Of a stretch of DNA of 64,000 bases, positions 35,166 to 47,760 are shown one piece after another. This stretch comes from Podocnemis expansa (taxonomy: Eukaryota > Chordata > Testudines > Podocnemididae): positions 6,280,445 through 6,344,444 of the forward strand of contig ML681964.1 in NCBI GenBank assembly GCA_007922195.1, given 5' to 3'. A model generated the notes under the pieces. That model was given only the letters and a program-made list of their open reading frames with translations. It was not told the origin of the DNA and made no database searches. The position numbers and the translations under genes were made by a program. Within the stretch, counting starts at the first letter, position 1, and every line of letters starts with the position of its first letter.

Positions 35166-35460
35166 AAAACAGCAACCTGTCCTCATCATTATTTACTATC
35201 CCACCAATCTTCATGTCCTTCGAAAATTTTATCATCATCATCTACATCTGAACATGCTAAATACCACTGGACCAAGAACTGATCCATGGTAGATCCCACT
35301 AGAAGAGGCCCCACTCCTTGAATTTTTTTTGATTAGCAATGATATTTTGATATCTCTCAGCCCACCCATTTTTAAACTTTGCAATGTGTGCCCTGTTAAT
35401 TCCATAGAGTACAAGACTTCTTTCAAAAAACAGAATATCCTAAAGTACACATACCTTGGA
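35166..35460 (-). pseudogene. CR1 reverse transcriptase fragment
   Basis: The minus-strand frame at 35238-35450 contains a SSSGIYHGSVLGPVVFSMF block, the degenerate counterpart of SGVPQGSVLGPVLFNIF just before the CR1 catalytic box. The box itself is not readable. Flanking text on the plus strand (CACTGGACCAAGAACTGATCC) also matches inverted CR1. This is a short, old internal fragment. Confidence 0.75.
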
Positions 35461-38400
35461 GAAATGAAAGCATACTACATCAACATATACCCTCTGCCTT
35501 CTTTTTTCTTCTTTCTCTGGACACAGCAATCCAGCACGTGTCGCCAATCTCTCTAAACAGTATATACAACCTCTCCCTCACCACATAGACAAAGGATGGA
35601 GCACTGCTATACAGAAGCAATCTAGCTGAGCCATTCAATCAGGAGCCCACAGGAAATCAGCGGGGTGCCTGCCAGAGAACTGTCTTTCCATTTATGCCAT
35701 GATTCCTCCTTATGCAACTGCCTGACTAACTGTCATTTCTGGTGCTGAATAGTGAAGAACACTACATGTCTTTTCTCCACCATCCTCAGTCAGCGAACTC
35801 AGTCTATGACTTTGGGATGTAAAGATGGACTTCATACTACTTGAAGAGGCATAACTTTATCTCTAGGCCACTGAGCCACCTCTCTCAAATAATTTCGGAT
35901 CTATTCCTGTGTCTTGATGTTTTAGTTTCCCTCCTCTTATCATCAAACTGCTGCTGTGATACAGCCACACTACACAATCTAAGCAGGTACAATATTCCAT
36001 AGTGCAGTACTGCCTCTATATTTAGATCACTCCAGATTAATCAAGGTTCCCTTTGTGACTCACAATGACTTCGTCGGGTCACAGGGCACATTCTGTAATT
36101 TCCTTTGCCCTTTGAGTTGTATTAATCAGTAATTTTAGACTGACTGCACATCTTTCCATTTCCTTATAGGTCTCTTAACCATGACTGCTTTACAGCGGCA
36201 CCTGGTGGGATTTGCTGGAGCTGAAAATGCAATCTTGCAAGCAAGCTCACCCAGGAGTGAAAGTGAACCCTATGATACTGCGATTTTAATTTTCATTTAA
36301 TTGAATAATTTTCTGCCACTCTTTATAATACCCTATTAACATGAAAAATCCAAAATGTATGTCCCCGAACATTATCTCAATATTCACTGAAGATGCAAGT
36401 TAAAGATTTCAAGAGAACAGATGGTGATTTGTAAGCCACAACTGAGCATTAGATCTAACCACTGGGCTCTAAAAGATTATCAATTCACTGCAGCACAGAA
36501 CCACAAAAGAGAAGCAGATGAATAATCCTTCTTTGGGGCCCATCAATTTTTGATTCATTAGCTATCATTAAGAATTAATAGAAGCACATTAAATATACGG
36601 GTTGGTTTAACCAGAAGCATGTATTCTAGCAACAGAGTGACACATTGAGCCCTTTTTCTTTTGATTACTGACTTCAATCTCATAATTTTTATTTTATGGG
36701 ACACAACACATCAAATACAGCTTCAAAAATATAATGTTCAAAATATAGTGGCCAATAAATGTTTCATCTTTTTCCCACAAACTAGACCTTAAAAACAGCT
36801 TTAGTTATTTATTTTTATAGCAGCACTATGTGTGTGTATGACAGTAAAGGATACTGATCTCTGAAGACCTCAGATATCTTAAACTCAAAAAAAAATCAAT
36901 ATCAAGTCCTGTTTTTATGATGCTTTTCATTATTTATGTTAGGGCCTAAGAAAGTGGACCACGTCTGCTACAGATTTTTGATAAAAACAATCAAATAAAA
37001 ATACTGTAGGATCTAGAGATCAAAAACTATACAACCAAAGAAAACTATAATCCAGTAAATGAAATGATTGGGGTTCATCATAAATGAAAGATTTCTATGA
37101 AAATGCCTACATGTTATTTGTATCAATTTTATAATGTTGGGGCCCAATCTTACAACTGATAACAAGTGAGTGGACTGAAGCCTATGAGGCTCCCAATATA
37201 TGCAACAATCTGCCCAAGCACTATCAGATGCAACACCGGTGCCTTAAGAATAGTTGCTCCAGACAATCAGAGCAAAAAGGCATATCTTTATTTCAACTGA
37301 AAGCCACCAACACACACATCACTGGCACATGTTAGCTCCTTACAAGGATAATACTTAACTGATTCAACTTATAAAATACACCTCTTGTATCCTCTAAATG
37401 TACTTATTTGAAAGACAAACCCACTGCATTAAGCTACCTGGATCAAATAATAATGACAAGAATTTCCATCCTTTTAGACAAAAGCCTAGTTTTTGCAAGG
37501 TGGCTTCTGAGACTGTGGAAAAAGCAAACCCCAAAGTATAGGGTACTCCACTAAGAACACACTCCAGGTCAGCAAACATCCCACCTAGGATGAAGCACAA
37601 GGAGACACTGTGACAATGAGCCAGCAAGTGTTAAACAACAAGTAGGCTAGTTGAACTAAAAGCAATCTTTAAGGATGTATTAGAAAAGTATTAAAATGGT
37701 AAACAGGGCCATTCCTTGTGTATAGTTATCAAAGCCATTTTAAGTAGACTAGAAGTTAATATGTAGACCTGTCTTGTCAGAGAATCCGAAACAGATACTA
37801 ATTGTACTGGTATCTTGACAGAAGTCTAACACTGTGATCTAATAAGCTTGTAGATGCTAAACTTCTATTCCTGTTCTGTTCTCCAGAGTTTCATTACTAT
37901 ATTCTGTTAAGTCAGAGATCAAAAAGGGATACTAATATTTAGATGAAATTTGTGGTGTTATATTATTGTCTTTATTTCTCTTTGAAGTGTGTAGTAAGCT
38001 GTCAACAGATCCTTTCAGTGGTCAGCTGCCTTATGCTAACCAACACAATCAGGCTTATGCCTAGGAAATACAGACTAACTTCAAAGCAATAATGTATATT
38101 ACCTATTCTTCATCCAAGTTATGACTAACGTGATCACTTGTTGCCAAATACAAAACGAACTTTAGGCCTTGATCCTTACCATCTCAAATCTGCTTAAACT
38201 TTCACAGGGAAAACTTTATGGGCTGAGGGACCCAGGATGACTCCAGATTCTCTCTGTAAATCTCAAGGAAGAATTTGAACAAACTGCACATGGAGTGCCT
38301 ATTCAACTATAGCTGATGGAACCGATTCTAGAAGAATTTTTACAAATCAGCCTCACCATCTCTGCTATGAAACTGACCTAAGAACTTTATCAATATCTTT

Positions 38401-39365
38401 ATGTATTGTGATTTTTTAACCACAATAACACTTTACTTTCATTTTAATAAATCCCGTATTAGTTAATAAGAATTGGCTGTAAGTGTGTATTTGGGTAAGA
38501 TCTGAAATATCAACTGACCCAGTCGATAAACTTTATATACAGTAAGAAAGACTTTAAGCAATCCTCCCTATAGATTTAGATGCATGGGTGGGAGTCAAAG
38601 GCTGGATTGATTAAAGGAAATTGTATTTCAGCTTCTTGGTGACCAGTAAGGTATTATAGAAGCAATCTGGTTACTGGCTTGGTGAAATTGAACTAATGAA
38701 TAAATCCCCAATGTTGGGGATCATTTACCCTGTTCTCTGAAGTTTCTCCTGATGGAGCATTCTCAATATGACCCTCCAGTGACCATGGTCACAGAGACCT
38801 GAAGCTGCACAAGGCCCAAATTATAAACAACAAAAACACTAAGACCAAGAAGTTAATATTCTTATGTTTGATATTTCTTCTTCTTCATACATCTATAAGA
38901 TCTTATGTCTCACTGCTGCAAATACATAAAGGCAACTTTCAGGTGGCCCTTAGCATAATGCAGTTAATAGATTCTATTAACTGTACCTACCTTCCCTTAA
39001 CTTTTTATTTGCATACTTTTGCACATTTTATTTAGGTTTCTTTTTTAAAAATATAAATTCTTTTTATGCACATAGGCCTCTGTTTCACACTACGCAAGTA
39101 CCTTCTCTACCAAAAGAAATTCAAGCAAGTAATTGTTAAAACACTTGATAGAGGATGGAAAATATTACTGAATTTATTAGACCATTACTGAATAAATCAA
39201 TGGTATACTCTTTGTAAAATACCACCTTCTGGTCTCCTTACCCTATCTTTAAAAAAAGGGTACATAATAAAGAGAAGGGTAATGATAATGATTATAGAAG
39301 CATGGAAAATATTCTTTAAGAAAGGCACACTTGAATATTCTGAAACTGCTTAGTTAAAAGAGCAA
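35461..39365. other. No gene recognised; long AT-rich unique stretch
   Basis: A weak member of the GGGCCCAATCTTACAA/GAGTGGACTGAAGCC dispersed family lies at about 37137-37200. Otherwise frames are short, no splice-bounded exon is convincing, and no repeat is recognised across nearly 4 kb. Confidence 0.6.
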
Positions 39366-39868
39366 AAATATAAAGGAGGTCATGTTAGAAAGATACAAAA
39401 CAAATTAATGAATGGTGTGGACAACATAAAGTCACTTATTTACCTTCTTTCACAATATTAGAACAGAAGGGTCCATCAAACTTAAAAGGCAGAAATTTTA
39501 AAACCAATAAGATGATACATATTTTTTAAACAATTAACTTGTGGAACTCACTGCCACACAATTTCATTTATATCAAAGCTTGTTAGAATTCAAAAAAAGT
39601 TTAGACATTCATATGGATAATGAGAACATCAAGAACTGCATTAGATGAAGTTATAAAAAAACAGAAGGGACATAAATCTTCATGCTACAAGGTATTAACC
39701 AGAGTAATTAATAGGGTTTAAGAAGGAAGTCGTACTACATGCAAGTTATTTCATATCTTATTATACAGTTTCTTGGATCTATATCTGAAAGATCTGGTTC
39801 TAGTCATTATCAGGACGCTAGGATAAATGAACTATTGGTCTGATTTCATATGACAATTTTTCTCTTAT
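39366..39868 (+). mobile_element. CR1 3'-end fragment, old subfamily
   Basis: The plus strand shows the end of ORF2 (TTGTGGAACTCACTGCCACA, the NLWNSLPH block). It then has CATAAATCTTCATGCTAC, GTTATTTCATATCTTATTA and CTATTGGTCTGATTTCATAT, which follow the CR1 tail order ending ...CATTGGTCTGATCCAGTATGG. The coding part has several stops. It is 5'-truncated. Confidence 0.8.
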
Positions 39869-42079
39869 GTTTCTAGCCAGATACTCTGTGATAACTAGAG
39901 TGAAAATGGATGGATACCCATTCCAGTAAAATAATCTATCATTCATTCTTAGTGCACTGAACTGGAATATGTTAAGTTAAGTGTTGTCACACTGAATAAT
40001 CTCAAATTATATCACACTCAAAAAGACACAACTAAATGCAACATGTGGGACAATGCATGGTAGTTTACAAACAGCGCTGTATTCAGGACAGGAGAAACAG
40101 GATGAGTTGGGGGTGGTGAAACTTGTGCCACTTCTGAGCGTAACAGCCACAAAATATTTTAGAATTTTTAAATGTAATACTGCTTTTCTTTTAAACAATG
40201 CTCAAAATATAGACACTACACTTGCCTCCTTCCTGTGCATCTGTCTGACATCTTCCCACATGAATTAACAAAAAAATTAATCAGAAGTAGTAATTCGTGG
40301 CTAAAAAAATTCAGCATCATCACTGTTCAATGCAAAGGGAAACATATGTGAGAGTAAAAGTATTGTTCAAGATCACAGTAAAACTATTCACATACTTTAA
40401 AATTATAATATGTACATAAAAAGACGAATAAAATACAGCAAAAAAACTCTTCAGCAAACATTACCCAAGGATCACTAAACCGTTATCACCGAGTTCACTC
40501 AAAATATTGTTAACATAGAAGTCAACCAAACACAATCCAGGTTGCAAGCCTATTTATAGAAAGTATAATCAGTATCTAGGGCACAATCAGTGCACAGAAT
40601 CACCCCAGCATTCCCCTCCAGCCTTTCTGTTCTGGTGAGATTTCAAAAGCCTGGTTTTTCCTGACCCAACAAAAAGTGAGTCATGCGCAATTAGTTAAGC
40701 ACAGATTGTCACTTTGAGGACAGACAGGGACTTGCCGAAAACCAGCATAAACCATTGAAAAGCTGCTGCAAAAAGAGGACTCAAACACAGGAAATGTAAG
40801 AAAAAATGGAATACCACATCTGAAAACAAAACAAAAGGGGCACTATGAAAACACCTGAGGGATAATATGTTTTTAAAAAGGTTGCAGCAATGCCATGCAG
40901 GACCCTCTTTACACAGGATGCACCTTCACTGCAAGATTAATGGGTGTCCTCAGCCACTCCTTCTCAATTTTTAGAGACATTCATCAGCAGTGCCCCCCAT
41001 CTGGGCTGCTGAATGCTCTTAGTCTGGAGCCACTCTCATTCCTCCTCAGAAGCTGCCTGACCCACCTTTCTGTGCCAGAGCTGGTGATGTCCTCCCAGGT
41101 CCTCTGCTGGTCTTTGCTGATAATGTATCTGTTTTTGTCACATCTGACAGTGATTTGCTCTTGTTTGCAAGCATATGAACAGGCATCTTTTGCCTGCATT
41201 AACTAGACTAACAGCAATTTGATCTTATTGGGCTTTTCACAATATAATGGTTACCCTGTGTTGCCCCAGCAGCTGCAGTGAGGCATTTGGGGGGGTTAAG
41301 GTATCAGGGGGTATTCTTTGAATCTGAACAAGGTATGTTAAGAAAGCAGGATAGGGCTAAGTAGAAGGTGCAAGGCCACTTGTGAGGTCTGAAGTGCCGG
41401 CAGATCTTGGACTTCTCCCTAATGTGAGACTCTCCCAGGTACTTTAAGCAGCTTGTGTGCAGGTCACTCACTGGCATTTGGGTATTGCACAAGGCACACA
41501 GACTGATTCCCAAGGACTAGAGCATACCCAGATGCTGGAATGAAAAGGGCCAACAGGGCCAAGTAATAACACTGCTATGTAAGCTAGGTTTAACCTAAGA
41601 ACCCTAAACACTGGGCAAGAAGCCTTGCCACAGCAAGAAGGATCATTCCAGCAACTGTCTTGGACGGTGAGAAGGAACTGAGAGGCCATGGGGCCAGCAA
41701 AACCCTGGTGCATGCGAATGTGGCTCCAAAGGGCACAAGAGCCACTCCTATGATACCATTTAGAGAAAATCTCCAGAAACTACACACACACCAAGGACAG
41801 ACAGACATCAGTAAGCACTTGAAGAAGAATGTAATTAGATTACCTTTATATTAACTTAGGTTTAGGTTCAGTCTGTTTGCATTCCATGCTTTCCCACCTT
41901 TTTCCAGCAGATGGCAAAATGGTCATAGGTATCAATGGAAAGTGCAGGTCATAGGTTTCGTTTATATATTTCAATGGCAAGCAGCACCCTTGGAGAGGCA
42001 TCCTCAATTTTTAGTCTGCAAATATATATATAAAACAAGATTTTCCAGATGAGACAACCATAAGGGAATGCACTAAAAT
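39869..42079. other. No gene recognised
   Basis: The GC-slightly-higher block at 40880-41800 has frames of up to 103 codons on both strands without domains. A TGAGTCATGC (AP-1-like) site occurs near 40678, but a single short motif is not evidence of function. Confidence 0.5.
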
Positions 42080-42092
42080 GGGGGGGGGGGAG

Positions 42093-42285
42093 TACTTTAC
42101 ATTGGTAGGACTTCTTGAGCAAGGAACTTTAAAACATTTGAATGCATTTGTTTGCAAAAGGTCGGATGGCCAGTATAACTGTGCCTATGACACTATATGC
42201 TCTACACTGGCCATCCAACCTTTTGCAAGCATGCATTCAAGTGTTTTAAATTTCCTCGTACAAGATGTCCTACCAATGTAAAGTA
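42093..42285. mobile_element. Palindromic MITE, 193 bp
   Basis: The left arm (42093-42174) starts TACTTTACATTGGTAGGAC and ends GGATGGCCAGT. The right arm (42204-42285) is its near reverse complement, ending CCTACCAATGTAAAGTA, with a loop of about 29 bases. The long arms and TA at both tips suggest a TA-inserting (mariner/Tc1-like) MITE, but the class is inferred. A run of 11 G (42080-42090) precedes it and a T-rich run follows. Confidence 0.85.
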
Positions 42286-43332
42286 TTTGTTTTTTTTTTC
42301 TTTCGGTGTTCTCACTTAATGTCATCTCATTTGGAAAACATGTTTTTTACATAATTTTTTTACTCATTCAAATTTGGTCAGGATACTGAAGTTAACACCC
42401 ATTCTCTTGTTCTAGAATCCCTTTAATGACCAAGACTTAGACATCACTTTACATGGAGAAACTACAAAGGAAAGTTATTTCCATAAAGACTCCTTTCCTA
42501 ATACTGTTAACATTGTATTTAGGAATTGGTTCATAAATGAGTCAAAGAAACAGAAAAAACAAACCAACATCCTACAGTACCTAGATATTTCTTCAATGCC
42601 TCTCATCAAAATAACCTAGCTTGACCAATTTGGCTTAAGCAACCTAACAAGATCACAGCAAAGGTGGTATGGCTACAAGGAAAACACATTATTCTATTTG
42701 ACATCTATAGAACAAGGTGCTTTTAGTTCCTATGTGTTTTCTTGTTCTATTCTATCATTTAAAGAACATACATAATTTTGAATTTGTACTTGCTATCACT
42801 ATTAGGTTTGAGAAGCATCTGTTTTCTGCAGTGTTTTGTTTTACACTATATGTGGTGTTACACCGCTAATGCCTCTTCAAATCTCGATTTGTTGCTAAGT
42901 CTTGACTGCCCATGTACAGTAACAGCAGGCACACACTTCAGCGCTGTGACATATCTTTTTAATTAACACAGCTGTTCTAGCTACTGTGTGAAGCAATAAG
43001 CAATGGAGCCATACTGGAAATAGTGATTCATAAAAAGAAAAAAAATGTACAAAGCAACTTGAAAAACCAAACACCAAGAAATTGCACTTTAAAACCCTGG
43101 ATAAAATGTGTTCTTATATTTTTGACAGCATTGCTCCAAGCAGTCAGATATCATAGGATATTGTAAAAGGATGAAAACATGTATTATCTGATAGTCTAAA
43201 TCTATCTCCTTTATCTCCATTAAGAACCTCATCAGTATATGCACAAAAGCAAAGTATCCACCCAAAACAACATAAGGAAGATTATTAGCAGTTCCTATTA
43301 CTTATTATGTATAATATTTACAAGTATTTCAT
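42286..43332. other. No gene recognised
   Basis: AT-rich unique sequence with no open frame or repeat signature of note. Confidence 0.55.
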
Positions 43333-43560
43333 ACCTCTACACTGCAGTAAAACACCAATGGCCTTGCTGCAACTGGCCCATGTCAGCTAACTGATATTGG
43401 AGTGCTAAAATTTGCCAAGTAGATGTTAAGGCTTTGGCTGGGGCTGAACTTCCAAGATGCACCACCCTCATGGGGTTTCAGAGCCCATGCTCAGCCCAAC
43501 CCCAAATATATATATTGAACTTTTTAGCTCTACAGCCCAAATCAGCTGATCTCAGTTCTT
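43333..43560. repeat. Possible 'CTACACTGCAGTAAAA' DNA-element fragment
   Basis: The segment runs from ACCTCTACACTGCAGTAAAAC through GGCTTTGGCTGGGGCTG and GGGTTTCAGAGCCCATGCTC to TCTACAGCCC. This is the layout of a short multicopy turtle element with GTCTACACTGCA termini and a GGCTC-rich centre. No clean terminal repeats or target duplication remain. Confidence 0.4.
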
Positions 43561-45576
43561 AGACTCATTACTGAGGGTTTGTTATTGTAGTATAAATGTA
43601 TCCTAATGCATCCATTTAGCGTTCTATTGCACCTGTAGATATATGCAACATAAAACAGAGTATAGGAACAGGGCCTACTAATGCCAGACACCCAGATATT
43701 GAGCACCGCTCCATGGGAGATCTTCTTCAGCAAAATAAATAAATAATAGACATGTATCTCCTCTGTCCTGTTAATTTTGAATACTGATTTAGTTTTGAAG
43801 CTATTGTTTTGCAGCATCATAATAAAATAAAATGACTAGAAAAAAGTGTTTTTTGCTGAACACCATGGGAACTAAATTCCTAGGAAGAGTCAGTTCCATC
43901 AAATGCAGAGCACGAGCTATTTTCTTTTCCCGTAAATGCTTGTAAATCCCAGTTGAAGGTGGACAGCATCCACCTGAAAATTTCTGCGCACTAATCAGGT
44001 CTCATCTTTAGTACATTCAAGATCCAGCTGATACTTCCTTAGTACAAGAAACTGGCTATTTTAATGCATACAAAACATGTAAAAGAAAAAAAAATCTAAC
44101 TATCCTGATAGCTAAACCTGCAATGTGGTGGTACTTCTAGGTAGGTGGGGTGGACTTGCAGAATCCAATCAACTGGAGAAATAAAAGGTATTTTTCTGTT
44201 CAGTGTTAAAGTTGAAAATAAAATAGAAGTCTTTGATCAATGACAGGGAGTTGATCTGAACTCAGGAGCCTAAATGTAATATTGTAAATATCTGTATCCA
44301 GAAAGCTGTGTTCAAAAAAGATCTGACTTCCCTATTTCAAGCAATAAGTAAGAAGCCAAACAGCTGAATAAAAAGCCTTTTCAACTGAAACAGGTTCTCA
44401 ACACACCCAAGAGACAGTCATATATTACCAAGTTCTTAATGCTACAGGTGACAGGAAGATAAAAACTGTAAGATTCTCTAAGGGGATATCTGTTCCAACC
44501 CGGAATTGCCAACCTCAAAATGCACTGACTTTTCCTCTCACCCTTTTAACAAGTATGAAATTTGTAAAGTTTTTGTTTTATGAACATAATATTTAAGAGC
44601 CCTTACTAAATGCAAGGTATGCTTTGTAGCTCTTCTCTAAGATGTAGTAATTCAGACAAATACTTGGAAGATTAATTTGTTGGCTCCCCTCTAAACCTGA
44701 TTCCACTTTTGAAATAAAACTGTGTCTTCCATTACACCTCATCAGTATAAAATAAAAATAAAAGGGTACTGAAAGGAAGGCACAGCTGCCTCCCTCAACC
44801 ACTTGTTCAGGGTTACCTCCATGTCAAACAACTTCAGTGGTAACTAACAGAATCTAAAATTTCCCACAGAGGACATTAATCTTAACATACCACATTTAGG
44901 AACCATAGAAAAAATCTTAATATTTTCAAGTCAATAGATGTATGCCTAGAACAAGAATTCTTCAAGGATCACATTGTGCTGAACAGTCATCACAGCTACT
45001 CTGATCACTGAGGCTTGACCTGATTATATTAGATTTAAAGCACTATTTGTGTATTTTAAGTTATGCCAAAAGCATAGTAGAAATCCGAGGAAAATAAACC
45101 ATTCATTCCAGATTTAAATTGAGATTATAGGGTAAAGAGCAATAGATAATAAACTTTCTTGACATTGTCAGGAATACTGTGATACAGAAAAAAAATCTCT
45201 AGTTTTGATATCATGTATCAGAAGTAAAAGGGTGTTTGGTCTGTAGGATAACAGAATGTTGATGACCTTAGAGAATAAACTGGACTTCTTTGGGGGTTTG
45301 ATTTTAGACATCACATCACCAGACAAAATCACTGTGGGAAGTTAACTGGTCTGTCTCTCCCTACTTTTAATTTGAAGGATAGACTTTCTTACCAGTAGAG
45401 AGGCTGTTTGACTAAAAAAAGAATAACTGTTTGTGCTGGTTAGTTTAGATTTCTCTGGAACCCACATAGACAAGACAATTTTGACATAGAATGAGAGTTT
45501 ACTCTGGCACATCTGACTGCAAAACTAAAGCTACATGGGCTTTAAATTGAATGTTCTTGCAGGACAAACTATAGTT
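43561..45576. other. No gene recognised
   Basis: About 2 kb of AT-rich sequence with short frames only. No repeat, exon or RNA gene could be supported. Confidence 0.55.
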
Positions 45577-45998
45577 CAGTGGTTCCCAACCTGGGGTCCA
45601 GGGACCCCGGGGCTCCGCAGACGTGTTGCAGGGGGCCCACAGAGTCTCTCCCTATCGGGTCTGGAATCCAGCTGCAGTGCTGATGCCCCCTGCCAAGGCT
45701 AACTCTCCCCACCTGTGGCTGGATCCCGGAAGCGGGATGGGGCTGCAGTGGCTCCCCAGCAGGGGCAAGGGCAGGTGGCCATAGCCGCCACTACTCCCCA
45801 GTGGCGCAGGCCATGGTGGTGGCAGCGCCGCTCGTCAGCTGTCTCAGCAGCTCCACCACAGTGGCCATGGGCCTGATTACATAATCAGCCTGGGGACCAG
45901 AAAGATGATGATGATGATGTGGGTTTCTTTTGTTTTTGTTTTTTTGTTTTGTTTTTTTAGAAAGGGGTCCTCAGCCTAAAAAAGGTTGGGAGCCACTG
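45577..45998. mobile_element. hAT-type (Charlie-like) nonautonomous element, 422 bp
   Basis: Termini CAGTGGTTCCCAACCT and AGGTTGGGAGCCACTG are inverted at 15 of 16 positions. Flanking 8-mers CTATAGTT (45569-45576) and CTATAGCT (45999-46006) match at seven of eight. The GC-rich interior encodes no transposase and includes a short (GAT)n run near 45905 and a T/G tract. Confidence 0.92.
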
Positions 45999-46006
45999 CT
46001 ATAGCT

Positions 46007-46634
46007 GATACCAATGCTCCATTTGTAACAATAGTCTCAGGAGTATAAATGCTGAGAAAATAAAGGGATGATGGGGAAAGAACAGATGTGCATTACCATT
46101 ACATTAATACATATTTTGCATGTCTATTGAAATAAAGATTTTTGTTCACAACTGTGTTTTCATTAATTAACATTTGCTCTCAACTAATCATTTTATTAAA
46201 GTTGAACGTCTGACTTGATCATTGTTAAAAGATAATGAGAGCTACTCATTATCATTCTTATCTAAGCAGGACTATTCAAGAAGTGTTACATCCCAAGTGT
46301 TAGAGCAATATTTTTTTTAAAAAATGCAGCAATGTAAAAGGCAGCAACGGAATTAAACAAAAAGGCTTTATTTTAATCATACAATTGACTTATTTGAGGG
46401 ATCTATAATGAATATGGAGCCTTTCAGCTCTAGATCTGTTTTACAAATTTGGTTCAGTCAATAACAGGATATTTTGACTATCAGTTTTCATGCTATATAT
46501 TTAATCTGATCCAGTGAAGAGATATCATTCCTAGAATTACCATTTTTGAAGACTTATGTGAATGGCAATAACAAAAACTTAGGATGATCGCTAATTTAGT
46601 TGAAGCAGGTAGACAGTAATGGGATGGATGGATG
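46007..46634. other. No gene recognised; ends in a GGAT microsatellite
   Basis: AT-rich DNA. A short GGAT repeat at 46621-46634 precedes the LTR and makes its target duplication ambiguous in length. Confidence 0.55.
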
Positions 46635-47752
46635 TGTAAGCGGGGGGATGGACTCACTATTGTGGGGAACTTACCAGGCTTGTATACCACCCCAGTGAAG
46701 GTGGGTGGCAAAAGGATCTGAGTCCCTGTGCTCACTTCCTTTATCCCAAGGCCTGCCTGACCTCAAAGGCTCCCCTCCCAGTCTCCTGTTTGGAGGAGTC
46801 CCTGTAACCCCAACAAGGCTGGGCCCCAGAATTTCTGGGGGCTCAACTCCCACTCTTATTGTGGTCTCTCAGGACAGGGCTAGGGTGTCCCCACTCCGGG
46901 ATGCTGACCGCACTGACCACTCTTCTGGCCCACCAGTCACTATATACAATTTATTTAAGCATACAGAAATAAAAAAATAACCCAATAAGAAAATATAGAA
47001 AAGTGGGAAAAGGTGAACAGTAAACACCCAGTGTCACCGCCTGGCGTGGGGACACTATAAACAGAGTCTCTGGAGCCTGAGGAACAGTCTCACAGGCTGT
47101 TCTCCACCTTGCAAGCCTCCTGCCCAGGCCTGGCTATGACTGGATGATCCAGGGGTCAGATGCAGGCTCCGGCTGTGGCCACATGTCCCCAAGCTCCAGG
47201 GGCAGGGCCCTTCTTCCCAGTGTCAGCCCCCCTTCACTGTTCCCCAGCTGCTCACCACACCCAGCTCCAGGTGGCTGCAGCTCTGGCTCCCAGCCGCTGC
47301 TCGGGTTCTGTGTGGCTCTCTGGGGTGCTCCTCTGGTCCTCCTGCCGTCTGCACAGGTCAGCTCAGCCCCTTGGCTCCTTCCCTGGCCTCCTGCACCCAG
47401 ACAACGCCAGCTCCAGCTCTGCTTGGCTCTCTGCTGGTCCAGCTGCTATAGGTCTACTCCACAGAAATCAACTCAGCCCAGCTCCCTGGCCTGGGTTCTC
47501 TGGCTCCCAGCTGCTGGCTGCCCAGTGCTTCCTCCTTAGCTCAGCCCCACACACAATCTGGCTTGCCCAGGCATGTCCAGCCTGCAGTTTCAGCTCAGGG
47601 GCGGAGGGCACTCTCAATCAGTCAGGCCATCCTGGGACACTGGCCTCTCCCACTGGCCCTGGGGCTGTCTGTTTCAGAGTCCTGCTTCCAGGCGGGAGTG
47701 GCCAATCAAAAGGCTCATTCAGTCTCAGTAAGGGGCTATCAGTCTCCTTACA
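46635..47752. mobile_element. Probable solo LTR, 1118 bp
   Basis: The segment starts TGTAAG and ends CTTACA, so it has TG...CA ends and a 6-bp inverted tip. The 8-mer GATGGATG flanks both sides (46627-46634 and 47753-47760). The left flank is a GGAT microsatellite, so a shorter duplication (GATG) is equally possible. It is GC-rich against AT-rich surroundings and holds TATATA (about 46948), TATAAA (about 47057), AATAAA-type motifs near 46955-46975 and a CCAAT near 47702. Orientation cannot be settled. The 201-codon frame at 47160-47765 looks compositional. No internal retroviral genes adjoin it. Confidence 0.65.
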
Positions 47753-47760
47753 GATGGATG

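Noticed and set aside
40670..40690. AP-1-like TGAGTCATGC site as an enhancer
   Set aside because: A single 7-10 base motif is expected by chance many times in 64 kb.
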